The notes under the pieces are model-generated. The model saw only the letters and a list, made by a program, of their open reading frames with translations, ran no database searches and had not been told where the DNA came from. The position numbers and the translations under genes are program-made. Positions 49,316 through 57,443 of a DNA stretch of 64,000 nucleotides are shown here, piece after piece. The stretch is from Myxococcales bacterium 68-20 (GTDB lineage Bacteria > Myxococcota_A > Polyangia > Polyangiales > Polyangiaceae), in NCBI GenBank assembly GCA_001899635.1, contig MKVQ01000017.1, positions 62,001-126,000 of the forward strand, read 5' to 3'. Positions within the stretch are counted from its first letter, which is position 1. Every line of letters begins with the position of its first letter.

Positions 49316-50913
49316 CCGAGCCGAGCTCGGTTGGTTCGCCGTCTCGCCACCGCGCGCTCTCGGACGACTCGGCGCCAACAACGACGAGCGAGCGCGACGT
49401 CGGAAGCGGCGCGCGACCGGTCGCGCGCGACCTCCAGCCCGTCTTCTTCGCGCTCGGCCTCTTCGCGGTCGCCTTCGCGCTCCGGTTCCTCGCGGCGCGC
49501 CTCTTCGCCGGCGAGCCCGTGTGGGACGGACACTATTACGACTTCGGCGCGCGCCGAATCGCCGAAGGCCATGGCTACTCGGACGATCGGATCGTCGCCG
49601 GCGTGGTCGAGTGGCATCCGTGGTGCCACTACCCCGTCGGCTACAGCGGCTATCTCGCCTTCTTCTACTGGCTCCTCGGCTCTCACGGGAGCTGGGTGCC
49701 CCATCTCGCCAACGGGCTCGCCGGCGCCCTCGCATGCGCGGTCGTCTACCTGCTCGCGCGCGAGGGACTGAGCGAGCGACGCGCGCGCCTCGCCGGCATC
49801 CTCACCACGCTTCATCCCGGCCTCATCCTGTACGGCGCGCTCGTGATGGGCGAGGTCGTCTCCGCGCTCAGCGTGATGACCGCGTTCTGGATCGCGATCC
49901 GTCTCACGCGAACGCTGCCACCTCACGCGAGCGTGCTCGTCCGCATGCGCGGCGTCGCAGCAGGTGCGCTGATCCTCGGAGCCGGCGCCCTCGTCCGCCC
50001 GCAAGCGCTGCTCTGTGCGCCGTTCCTCGCGCTCGCGCTCCCGCTCGCCTCGCGATCGTCGACGCTCCTCCGTTGGGCACCGCGCGCGATCGCCACGATC
50101 GTCGCCTGCGTGTTCGCGCTCGTGCCGGTGCTCCCGTGGACCGCACGCAACTGCCGGGTGATGGACGGCTGCGCCCTCGTCAGCACCAACGCGGGATGGA
50201 ACCTCGCCATCGGCTCCTTCCCTCGCGCGACCGGCCGCTTCGAGACGTTGCGCTCGTCGGACGGCTGCCGCGAGGTCACCGGGCAGGTGCAGCAGGACCG
50301 CTGCTGGCTCCACTACGGCATCGAGAACATCGAGCGCGAGCCCGGACGCTGGCTCGGCCTCATCCCGGCGAAGCTGTCGAACACGTTCGATCACGAGTCG
50401 TTCGCGGTCGAGTACCTTCGCGAGGCGCGCCCCTCCGAGTGGCCCGAGTCGCGTCGCGTCGCGTGGCGATCGGCGCTCACCGCCGTGCATCGCATCCTGA
50501 TGGTCGCGTCACCCCTCGCGTTCGTGGCGCTGCTCTTTCCTCTCCGCCGTCGCGCGGAGCCTCGCGCGCTGGCAGCCCAGGGCGCGCTCCTCGTCGCAGT
50601 CGGCCTCGCGGGCTACCTCGGGATCTCGGCCGGCACGCCGACGTTCTGGCCGATCGTGCTCGGCGCCTGCGTCCTCGCGTGGCTTCCGCTCCCCGGACGC
50701 CCGGCGACCCCGCCTGCGCTGCTCCTTCCCGTCGTCCTGATCGCGACGACGGCGCTCACGCACGCCGTGTTCTTCGGCGATGACCGCTATCACCTCGTCG
50801 CCACGCCGGCGTTCTGCCTGCTCGCAGCAGCCGCGCTCCGACCACCAAACACGCGCGGCGCGGACGCTACGGAGACTCGAGGTGTGCGCGCCGCGGGAGC
50901 AAGCTCAAGCTAA
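49312..50913 (+). CDS. Membrane glycosyltransferase, GT39/ArnT-PMT-like
   Basis: 533 aa from GTG at 49312 (GTGA overlap with the ATPase gene); the track-like extension upstream is in another gene. A cytoplasmic head of about 40 residues is followed by some ten membrane spans. The first periplasmic loop has the acidic motif GEPVWDGHYYDFGARRI typical of polyprenyl-phosphate-sugar-dependent transferases (Asp-containing loop of GT-C enzymes). The loop near LPWTARNCRVMDG supports this class. It would attach sugars on the periplasmic side to protein or lipid; the acceptor is unknown. It is followed directly by a hairpin. Confidence 0.85.
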   Translation: MTEPSSVGSPSRHRALSDDSAPTTTSERDVGSGARPVARDLQPVFFALGLFAVAFALRFLAARLFAGEPVWDGHYYDFGARRIAEGHGYSDDRIVAGVVEWHPWCHYPVGYSGYLAFFYWLLGSHGSWVPHLANGLAGALACAVVYLLAREGLSERRARLAGILTTLHPGLILYGALVMGEVVSALSVMTAFWIAIRLTRTLPPHASVLVRMRGVAAGALILGAGALVRPQALLCAPFLALALPLASRSSTLLRWAPRAIATIVACVFALVPVLPWTARNCRVMDGCALVSTNAGWNLAIGSFPRATGRFETLRSSDGCREVTGQVQQDRCWLHYGIENIEREPGRWLGLIPAKLSNTFDHESFAVEYLREARPSEWPESRRVAWRSALTAVHRILMVASPLAFVALLFPLRRRAEPRALAAQGALLVAVGLAGYLGISAGTPTFWPIVLGACVLAWLPLPGRPATPPALLLPVVLIATTALTHAVFFGDDRYHLVATPAFCLLAAAALRPPNTRGADATETRGVRAAGASSS

Positions 50914-50937
50914 CGAGCCGGGTTCTACCCGGGCTCG
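50914..50937 (+). terminator. Hairpin directly after the glycosyltransferase stop
   Basis: CGAGCC (50914-50919) pairs with GGCTCG (50932-50937) and GGG (50920-50922) pairs with CCC (50928-50930), around a 5-base loop, with one bulged G at 50931. It starts at the first base after TAA. There is no U-tract, so termination is probable rather than certain. Confidence 0.55.
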
Positions 50938-51238
50938 CGGGCTGGACGAGAAATGCGCTTGCCACGGATGTGCCAGGCTGCGCCGAGGGCGATCGCCGGG
51001 TCTTGCCACGACGCGATCGCCCCTTCACTCCGCGGCTGATTCTCGGCTTCTGGCCCCGCCTGGCCCACTGGCACGAGCTGTGCTGTTCAGCGCCGGTCCA
51101 CAGTGCGCCGCCGCGCCCTGGGGGTGGAAAGGGGAGCCGATCGATGCGCTTTGGATCGTCGCAGGGTCCGCTAAGCTCGGCCATGAAGCGCAGGGAAGAC
51201 GGCGTCCGCGGAAGCGAAGGGCGCGCAGGAGGCTCGAG
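50914..51238. other. Spacer between glycosyltransferase and DUF2330 gene
   Basis: 325 bp. It opens with the hairpin described separately. Near the end, 51183-51242, is a 19-codon frame (MKRREDGVRGSEGRAGGSR) whose TGA overlaps the ATG of the next gene and which has no good ribosome site of its own. The middle shows no gene or clear promoter. Confidence 0.55.
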
Positions 51239-52639
51239 ATGAAACGCTTCATCATGACGAGCGCGATCGCGCTCGCTGCTGCCGTGACCACGACGGCGAT
51301 CCTCGAGCGTGATGCGAGCGCTTGCGGCGGATGCTTCAACCCGCCGGAGAACCCGACGGTCGTCACCGACCACCGGATGATCCTCAGCGTCTCGCAGTCT
51401 CAGTCGACGCTCTACGATCAGATCCGCTACTCGGGCTCGCCCGCCTCCTTCGCCTGGGTGCTTCCGATCTCGGGCGAGATCACGGTGGGGCTCTCCGCCG
51501 ACATCGTCTTCGGCGCGCTCGACTCGATGACCCAGACGCAGCTCGTGGCACCGCCGCTCAACTGCCCCGCGCGGCCCGCGAACTGCCCTTCCCCGCCCCA
51601 GGCGTCGTTTGACTCTGCCTCGGGCGGGAACGGGGGCGTCAACGTGATCAAGAAGGAGGTCGTCGGGCCGTACGAGACGGTGCAGCTCCAGGCGTCCGAT
51701 CCCGGCTCGCTCCGGAACTGGCTCTCCGCGAACGGCTTCAACGTTCCGCCCGACGTCGCTCCCGTCGTCGACACGTACGTCGCCGAGAAGTTCAACTTCC
51801 TCGCGCTCAAGCTCGTGCCCGGCAAGGGCACGCAGGACATGCGACCGGTGCGCGTGACGACGAAGGGCGCGAACGTCGCGCTCCCGCTCCGCATGATCGC
51901 GGCGGGGACCGGGCCGGTCGTCGGCATCTCGCTGTGGGTCGTCGGCGAAGGCCGCTACGAGCCGCAGAACTTCGCCTCGTTCTACATCCAGACCGACGAG
52001 ATCGTCTGGGACTGGACCGCGAACAAGAGCAACTACACCGAGCTCCGCGCGCAGAAGACCGCCGCCGGCAACGGTCGCACCTGGGAGATCGAGAGCTCGA
52101 TCGACGTCCAGCGTCTGCAGCTCGAGTCGATCGTGAAGCAGGGCACGTGGAACGGCGGCGGCCCCTACCCCCAGACCGACGAGGCGCGCGCCGCGCAGGA
52201 CTACCTCGAGGTGAAGGACGAGCAGGGCAACGTCACGAAGACCGCGGTGGCGGCGCGCGAGGAGGACCTCGCCACGCTCTTCAGCAGCATCGGCACTCCG
52301 CGCGTGACGCGTCTGCGCGCCGACCTCCAGCACGCCGCGCTCGACGTCGATCTGCTCATGTCGGCTGCAAAGGATCAAAGCCCCGCCTCGAACGTCCGTC
52401 AGATCACGAGGGAGGCAAGCCAGCCGCTCTGCCCCGTGTGGGACGGCTGCTCGAGCACGGGTCAGGCGCCGCGCGACGAAGCGGTCGCGCGCTCGCGGCC
52501 GGCATCCGGCGACGGAGAGTCGTTCTCCTGCGAAGCGGCACGCCAGCCCGCCGGCTCGAGAACGTGGGCCGCGCTCGGATTCGCCGCGCTCGGTATCGTC
52601 GAGCTCGTTCGACGCGCCCGCTCACGCCGCGTGCATTGA
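51239..52639 (+). CDS. DUF2330 family secreted protein with membrane-anchor tail
   Basis: 466 aa from ATG at 51239, with a perfect AGGAGG six bases upstream. The signal peptide ends DASA, and the mature protein begins CGGCFNPP, the hallmark of DUF2330. The beta-rich body includes SFAWVLPISGEITVGLSADI and NFLALKLVPGKGTQDMRPV. The C-terminus has a Cys, a hydrophobic span (TWAALGFAALGIVEL) and an Arg-rich end (RRARSRR), resembling MYXO-CTERM sorting tails but without a canonical Gly-Cys start. The function of DUF2330 is not known. It probably sits on the cell envelope. Confidence 0.85.
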   Translation: MKRFIMTSAIALAAAVTTTAILERDASACGGCFNPPENPTVVTDHRMILSVSQSQSTLYDQIRYSGSPASFAWVLPISGEITVGLSADIVFGALDSMTQTQLVAPPLNCPARPANCPSPPQASFDSASGGNGGVNVIKKEVVGPYETVQLQASDPGSLRNWLSANGFNVPPDVAPVVDTYVAEKFNFLALKLVPGKGTQDMRPVRVTTKGANVALPLRMIAAGTGPVVGISLWVVGEGRYEPQNFASFYIQTDEIVWDWTANKSNYTELRAQKTAAGNGRTWEIESSIDVQRLQLESIVKQGTWNGGGPYPQTDEARAAQDYLEVKDEQGNVTKTAVAAREEDLATLFSSIGTPRVTRLRADLQHAALDVDLLMSAAKDQSPASNVRQITREASQPLCPVWDGCSSTGQAPRDEAVARSRPASGDGESFSCEAARQPAGSRTWAALGFAALGIVELVRRARSRRVH

Positions 52640-52723
52640 GAAGTCACATCAGACAGCACGCGAAGCGGCTCCGAACGCGCCGCCTCGCTCGCGCTCCCGG
52701 CCCCACATGCTAACAAAGGCGCC

Positions 52724-53233
52724 ATGCGCCTAGCTTCCTCCCTGCGGATCGCCGTGGGCTCGCTCGTCTCCATGCTCGCGTTCACGGTTTCGATCGCTGG
52801 ATGCTCCGACGAGACGGAAGGCTCGTGTAAGGACTACTCGCCGCCGTCTTCGTTCGACGCGCTGAGCCCCACAGTCTCGTTCGCGAAGGACGTGATGCCG
52901 ATCTTCGCGCAGAGCTGCGCGTTCACCTCGTGCCACGGCTCGCCGACGGGGAGCACGAACGGCGTCTTCCTCGGGGGCGGCGATCCGAAACGCGTTCACG
53001 AGGCGCTCGTCGAGGTGCGCTCGACCAAGCTCCCGACGATGTCCTTCGTGAAGGCCGGAGAGCCGCGCGAGAGCTTCCTTCTCCGGAAGATCGACGGGAG
53101 CCAGTGCGCGCTGAATGCACAGTGCACCGGATCGAGCTGCGGCGATTCGATGCCTCACAACGACGACGCCTTGCCGCTCGAGCTGCGCGACACGATTCGC
53201 CGCTGGATCGCGCAGGGCGCGAAGAACGACTGA
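52724..53233 (+). CDS. Small lipoprotein with CxxxxCH motif
   Basis: 169 aa. The signal peptide ends SIAGC (lipobox) and the mature domain has IFAQSCAFTSCHGSPTG, a C-x4-CH arrangement that resembles a haem c site. A later TMSFVKAGEP could supply a distal Met, and CALNAQCTGSSCGDSMP adds three or four more cysteines, the last with SMPHNDD. Many such predicted cytochromes occur in myxobacteria next to unrelated genes. Haem attachment is unproven because the spacing is longer than the standard CxxCH. A 6-bp hairpin (53251-53265) follows the stop. Confidence 0.78.
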   Translation: MRLASSLRIAVGSLVSMLAFTVSIAGCSDETEGSCKDYSPPSSFDALSPTVSFAKDVMPIFAQSCAFTSCHGSPTGSTNGVFLGGGDPKRVHEALVEVRSTKLPTMSFVKAGEPRESFLLRKIDGSQCALNAQCTGSSCGDSMPHNDDALPLELRDTIRRWIAQGAKND

Positions 53234-53250
53234 GACGCGGCTAGCGAGCA

Positions 53251-53265
53251 CGCGCAGCATGCGCG
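53251..53265 (+). terminator. Short hairpin after the CxxxxCH lipoprotein gene
   Basis: CGCGCA (53251-53256) and TGCGCG (53260-53265) pair around a 3-base loop, 18 bp after the stop codon. It is short and lacks a U-tract, so I regard it as a weak terminator candidate. Confidence 0.35.
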
Positions 53266-53376
53266 ACGGGCCCGCGGCGCGGCAGCGCGTGAATGGTGTC
53301 GGCCTCGGCTTCGCAACCCTGGCCGCCGCCCACGCGATCCGCCGCCGTCGCGACCCACGCTGACGAGCACCTGCCC

Positions 53377-53814
53377 TCAGGAGCGCTTCCCGAGCAGGCC
53401 CGCCCACGTGAGCGCGCCGCCGAGGAGCGAGACGTCCTTCAGCAGCCCCATCATCGCCATCTGCTGCATCTGCGGGTTGCTCAGGCCCGGGAGGTGGACG
53501 CCGACGATGAAGGTGACGAGCAGCGCCGCGAGGCCGAGCGCCGCGAGACGGCCGAGCTTCCCGGTCAGGATCCCGAGGCTGCCGGCGATCAATGCCGCAC
53601 CCGTGAAGTAGATCCAGAACACTCCGCCCGGGATCGGGACCATGCCCGCCATCGCGCCGGCGTTGAGGAAGTGGAACAGCCCGAAGACCGCAAACGGGAG
53701 CGCGAACGCGCCGCGCGCCACGGTGGTGGTGAGGACATCGAGCACCCGGCTCTGCGACGAACGCGACGAGGTGGACGAGACGGCTGCGTCGAAGTTGCGA
53801 ACCTGCGAGGCCAT
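53377..53814 (-). CDS. DoxX-like integral membrane protein
   Basis: 145 aa from ATG at 53814, with AAGGAG eight bases upstream. A 30-residue polar N-terminus is followed by four hydrophobic segments (FALPFAVFGLFHFL, FWIYFTGAALIAGSLGIL, LAALGLAALLVTFIVGVHLPGL and LKDVSLLGGALTWAGLL), the typical layout of the DoxX/SURF4-like family, members of which act in quinone or thiosulfate redox chemistry or detoxification. No specific residues define a reaction. The leader has a 7-bp inverted repeat (53836-53854). It is divergent from ruvA. Confidence 0.85.
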   Translation of the reverse strand: MASQVRNFDAAVSSTSSRSSQSRVLDVLTTTVARGAFALPFAVFGLFHFLNAGAMAGMVPIPGGVFWIYFTGAALIAGSLGILTGKLGRLAALGLAALLVTFIVGVHLPGLSNPQMQQMAMMGLLKDVSLLGGALTWAGLLGKRS

Positions 53815-53835
53815 GACGAGAGCTCCTTGAACGAG

Positions 53836-53854
53836 GTGAGCGTCGTTCGCTCAC
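53836..53854. promoter_or_regulatory. 7-bp inverted repeat ahead of the DoxX-like gene
   Basis: GTGAGCG and CGCTCAC flank TCGTT, 22-40 bp upstream of the ATG at 53814. It could be an operator in the divergent doxX/ruvA promoter region or a leader hairpin. No regulator gene lies adjacent. Confidence 0.4.
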
Positions 53855-53979
53855 TCACGAAGCCATCATGAATCGTTGCCGGAATAGGATTAGTCTCCCC
53901 CGACCGCGCAAACCGTTCCCCTCATGGAACAATCGACTGGATAGCCGAGGCCGCACCAGACGGGCTATCGTCCGCGCCG

Positions 53980-54600
53980 ATGATCGGCCGCCTCACCGGC
54001 ATGGTGATCGAAGAGGATGACGGCACGACGGTGCTCGACGTGAACGGCGTCGGGTACGAGCTCGTGATGCCGCTCGGGACCATCGGCCGCTCGAAGGCCG
54101 ACCCCGAGGGCAGGGTCACCATCTTCGTCCATACACACGTTCGCGAGGATCAGTTCTCGCTCTTCGGCTTCGCCTCCGAGGGCGACCGCCTCGCCTTCCG
54201 CACCCTCATCGGCGTGAGCAGCGTCGGTCCGAAGACGGCGATCGCTGTCCTCTCCGCGCTTCCTGCGCACGAGCTCGGGCAAGCGATCGCCAGGAAGGAG
54301 CTCGGCAAGCTCACGTCGATCAGCGGCATCGGCAAGAAGACGGCTGAGCGCCTCCTCCTCGAGCTGAAGGACAAGCTGTCGATCCTCCAGGCCGCGCCGC
54401 CTCGCGGCAGCGATGGCGCCGGTCTCGTCGCCGCGGCGCCTCCGTCGAGCTCGAACGGGGAGCTGCTCGCACGCGCGCTCGTCAACATGGGCTACAAGGC
54501 CGGCGAGGCCGACCGCGCCATCGAGCAGCTCGGCGGGAAGGTCGTGGAGCTGCCGCTGGCCGATCTGCTCAAGGAAGCGCTCGCGGTTCTCTCGAAGTAG
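53980..54600 (+). CDS. ruvA: Holliday junction branch-migration protein RuvA
   Basis: 206 aa, the usual RuvA length. The N-terminal OB-fold begins MIGRLTGMVIEEDDGTTVLD and includes YELVMPL. Two helix-hairpin-helix motifs follow (RTLIGVSSVGPKTAIAVLS and LTSISGIGKKTAERLLLELK), then a flexible linker and the C-terminal RuvB-contact domain (ELLARALVNMGYKAGEADRA). RuvA tetramers bind four-way junctions and load RuvB. ruvB and ruvC are not in the window, so the operon is split here. Confidence 0.97.
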   Translation: MIGRLTGMVIEEDDGTTVLDVNGVGYELVMPLGTIGRSKADPEGRVTIFVHTHVREDQFSLFGFASEGDRLAFRTLIGVSSVGPKTAIAVLSALPAHELGQAIARKELGKLTSISGIGKKTAERLLLELKDKLSILQAAPPRGSDGAGLVAAAPPSSSNGELLARALVNMGYKAGEADRAIEQLGGKVVELPLADLLKEALAVLSK

Positions 54601-54701
54601 ATCGGCCGCAGATCCCTCGACGCGGAGGCGTGCTCTCGCGGAGGAGCGGGTCCACGGCATAGCCCCGAGGCCTGTTTCCCGCTAGAAGGGTTCGTCGGCT
54701 C

Positions 54702-56093
54702 ATGGATAGGGTGCTTCGCTTCATCGACGACCACCGTGCGCGATTCGTCGCCGAGCTGTCGACGTGGGTGAAGATCCCCGCCATCTCCGCCGCGCCCGAG
54801 CACAAGGCCGATCTCGTCCGGAATGCCGAGCACCTCGCCGCCGAGCTCCGCCGGCTCCGGGCCGACCGCGTCGAGATCTGGCCGACCGGCGGCGGCACGG
54901 GCCACCCGGCCGTGTTCGCCTCGTTCATGCACGCGCCGGGCAAGCCGACGCTCCTCGTCTACGGGCACCACGACGTGCAGCCGGCCGATCCGCTCGACGA
55001 GTGGGTAAGCCCTCCGTTCGAGCCGGCAATCCGCGACGGTCGGATGTGGGGCCGCGGCGTCGTCGACGACAAGGGGCAGGTCTGGATCCACGTGAAGGCG
55101 ATCGAGGCCTTCCTCGCGAGCTCGCCGGACGGAAAGCTCCCGATCAACCTGAAGCTCATCATCGAGGGCGAAGAGGAGATCGGCTCCGACAACCTCGAGA
55201 CGCTGATGCGCGAGAAGGCGAGCGACCTCGCCGCCGACTACGTCTGCGTGAGCGACACGGCGATGTTCGGTCGCGGCATCCCCTCGCTCTGTGTCGGTCT
55301 CCGAGGCCTCGCGATCCTCGAGGTCCACGTCGAGGGGCCGAAGCAAGACCTCCACTCGGGCTCGTTCGGCGGCGGCGTCGCCAACCCGATCAACGTGCTC
55401 GCCCGCATGCTCGCGAGCCTCCACGACGACGACGGCAAGGTCACCGTCCCCGGCTTCTACGACGACGTCCGCGAGCTGACGCAGGCAGAGCGCGCCGAGA
55501 TCGCCGGGCTCCCGTTCGACGAGGCCGAGTGGCTCGCCTCGACCGGCTCGCCCGCGGTGACGGGCGAGAACGGCTTCTCGACGCTCGAGCGCGTCTGGGC
55601 GCGCCCGACCCTCGACTGCAACGGCATCGCCGGCGGCTTCCAGGGCGAAGGCTCGAAGACGATCATCCCGGCGCGGGCGATGGCGAAGATCACCTGCCGC
55701 CTCGTGCCCGATCAGGATCCGGAGGAGATCACCCGCCTCCTCGCGGCTCACCTCGAGAAGGTCGCGCCGCCCGGCGTTCGCGTGCGGTGCGAGCCGAGCC
55801 CCGGCGGACGGCCCTACCTCGCGCCGACGAATCATCCCGTCTTCGACGTCGCCAAGCGCGCCTTCGCGAAGGCATTCGATCGCCCGACGGTCTTCATCCG
55901 CGAGGGCGGCTCGATCCCGTTCGTCCGCACGATCGCCGACGCGACCGGCAAGCCCTGCCTCCTCATGGGGTTCGGTCAGCCGGACGAGAACGCCCACGCG
56001 CCGAACGAGTGGATCGACCTCGACAACTTCCACCTCGGCATCAAGAGCGCCGCACACCTGTACGACGAGCTCTCGCGGCTCGGCGCCGGCTGA
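54702..56093 (+). CDS. M20 family metallopeptidase (dipeptidase)
   Basis: 463 aa. Metal ligands of the M20 family are seen: His in LVYGHHDVQPADP, Asp in GRGVVDDKGQ, the catalytic Glu pair in IIEGEEEIGSDN and a final His in DENAHAPNEW. A dimerisation (lid) domain lies between about 190 and 330. The sequence type (HHDVQP, GRGxxDDKG) is that of cytosolic dipeptidases such as CNDP-like and DapE-like peptidases. No signal peptide is present. It is preceded by ruvA with 101 bp between. Confidence 0.93.
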   Translation: MDRVLRFIDDHRARFVAELSTWVKIPAISAAPEHKADLVRNAEHLAAELRRLRADRVEIWPTGGGTGHPAVFASFMHAPGKPTLLVYGHHDVQPADPLDEWVSPPFEPAIRDGRMWGRGVVDDKGQVWIHVKAIEAFLASSPDGKLPINLKLIIEGEEEIGSDNLETLMREKASDLAADYVCVSDTAMFGRGIPSLCVGLRGLAILEVHVEGPKQDLHSGSFGGGVANPINVLARMLASLHDDDGKVTVPGFYDDVRELTQAERAEIAGLPFDEAEWLASTGSPAVTGENGFSTLERVWARPTLDCNGIAGGFQGEGSKTIIPARAMAKITCRLVPDQDPEEITRLLAAHLEKVAPPGVRVRCEPSPGGRPYLAPTNHPVFDVAKRAFAKAFDRPTVFIREGGSIPFVRTIADATGKPCLLMGFGQPDENAHAPNEWIDLDNFHLGIKSAAHLYDELSRLGAG

Positions 56094-56112
56094 ACGACAC
56101 GACGGAAGACTC

Positions 56113-56976
56113 ATGTCCAAGAAGACCAAGGCAAAGCAGACGTCGAAGAAGGACAAGCGCGACGTGCGCCGGCAGGAGCGTCGCTTCGTCTCCCAGGCAG
56201 CCACGAACCCGACGATCGTGAGCGGCGCCGGCGCGCTGTCGGCGCTGCTCCTCGGCGCCGGCCTCTGGGCTTACTTCTACGCGAAGAGCTTCGCCGAGGA
56301 CGATCAGCTCAAGGCCGTCCCGTCCTACCTGATCGCCGCAGGCGCGGTGATCATGGGCATCACGATCTGGATCGGCACGAGCAGCGAGTCGCCGATCCGC
56401 GTGGGCGCCCCGGGCATCGCCGTCGAGAAGGGCGAGCTCCGCCGCATGGCGTGGTGGGCCGTCGAGAAAATCAGGTTCGAGGCAGGCGCGCTCGCGCTGG
56501 TGATCACCGGGAAGGACGAGGCGAGCTCGGACTGGACGTTCAAGGTGCCGGTCAAGGCGCACCCCGAGGCAGTCGCCTGGATCGTCAAGGAAGCCCAGGA
56601 CCGCATCCCGCGCCGCGTCGACATCGACGACGACCTGCTCGAGAAGCTCCCCGCAGCCCACGAGCACGTCGGACAGCGTGTCGATCTCGAGCCGCTCCAG
56701 GTGGTCGGGAAGAAGTGCGCCGTCACCGGCAAGACGATCTCCTACGAGCCCGACGCCCGGGTCTGCCCGCAGTGCGAGCGCGTCTACGTCAAGACGTCGG
56801 TCCCGAAGAAGTGCCGATGCGGAAACTCCCTCGTCCACCTGCGCCCGAAGTCCCTCCAGGGCTTCGACGACGCAGAAGAGGTCGCGGACGACGAGGAGGA
56901 CGACGAGCGCGTGTCCGCATCGGACGAGCGAACGTCGACGGAGACCAAGGCCGCCGAGGAGACGGCGGAGAGCTGA
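56113..56976 (+). CDS. Membrane protein with C-terminal zinc ribbon
   Basis: 287 aa. A very basic N-terminus (KKTKAKQTSKKDKR) is followed by two spans (TIVSGAGALSALLLGAGLWAY and YLIAAGAVIMGITIW), then a domain with PIRVGAPGIAVEKGELRRMA and VEKIRFEAGALALVI that looks like a membrane-anchored PH-like fold. Cysteines in KKCAVTGKTISY, VCPQCERV and CRCGNS would form a zinc ribbon. The tail is acidic and low-complexity. The role is unknown. Confidence 0.8.
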   Translation: MSKKTKAKQTSKKDKRDVRRQERRFVSQAATNPTIVSGAGALSALLLGAGLWAYFYAKSFAEDDQLKAVPSYLIAAGAVIMGITIWIGTSSESPIRVGAPGIAVEKGELRRMAWWAVEKIRFEAGALALVITGKDEASSDWTFKVPVKAHPEAVAWIVKEAQDRIPRRVDIDDDLLEKLPAAHEHVGQRVDLEPLQVVGKKCAVTGKTISYEPDARVCPQCERVYVKTSVPKKCRCGNSLVHLRPKSLQGFDDAEEVADDEEDDERVSASDERTSTETKAAEETAES

Positions 56977-57023
56977 CGTCGAGCGGCGCTGCCGCCGGCG
57001 ATCCCGATCGGAGGAAACATTCG

Positions 57024-57416
57024 ATGGCCAAGCTGGTTGCGAAAGGAATGGGGGCGAGCCCAGGCACTGCGACGGGTGCGATCGTCTTTCGATCGGAGGA
57101 CGCCGTCGATCTCGCCTCCCAGGGCAAGGCCGTCATCCTCGTGCGCATCGAGACCACGCCCGACGACGTCCCCGGCATGAAGATCGCGGCGGGCATCGTC
57201 ACCACGCGCGGCGGCATCACCGGCGACGCGGCGATCGTCGCGAGGAGCCTCGGCAAGCCGTGCATCGCATCGTGCGCTCCACTGCACGTCGACTACGCAG
57301 CCAACAGCCTGACGGTCTGGGGCAGCGCGGCGTCAGGGGATCCCGACGACGTCGTCCTCAAGAAGGGCGACCTCGTGACGATCGACGGCGGCAAGGGCGA
57401 GATCTGGATCGCCTGA
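57024..57416 (+). CDS. Stand-alone PEP-utiliser swivel domain lacking the phosphohistidine
   Basis: 130 aa from ATG at 57024, with GGAGG nine bases upstream; the frame upstream belongs to the previous gene. It is a lone mobile (phosphohistidine) domain of the PPDK/PEP synthase type: GMGASPGTATGAIVF, VRIETTPDDVPGM and TTRGGITGDAAIVARSLGKPC. The active-site segment normally reads GG-x-TSHAAI with a phosphorylated His; here it is GGITGDAAI, so Asp replaces His. Without the nucleotide and PEP domains it cannot catalyse the full reaction, and perhaps binds a partner. Confidence 0.88.
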   Translation: MAKLVAKGMGASPGTATGAIVFRSEDAVDLASQGKAVILVRIETTPDDVPGMKIAAGIVTTRGGITGDAAIVARSLGKPCIASCAPLHVDYAANSLTVWGSAASGDPDDVVLKKGDLVTIDGGKGEIWIA

Positions 57417-57443
57417 CCTGAGGCGACGGAGCGGGTCGAGAGC

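Noticed and set aside
53259-53363. 34-codon frame ending in a hydrophobic stretch and RRRR, like a MYXO-CTERM tail
   Set aside because: No signal peptide, no Cys, no ribosome site, and it overlaps a terminator-like hairpin.
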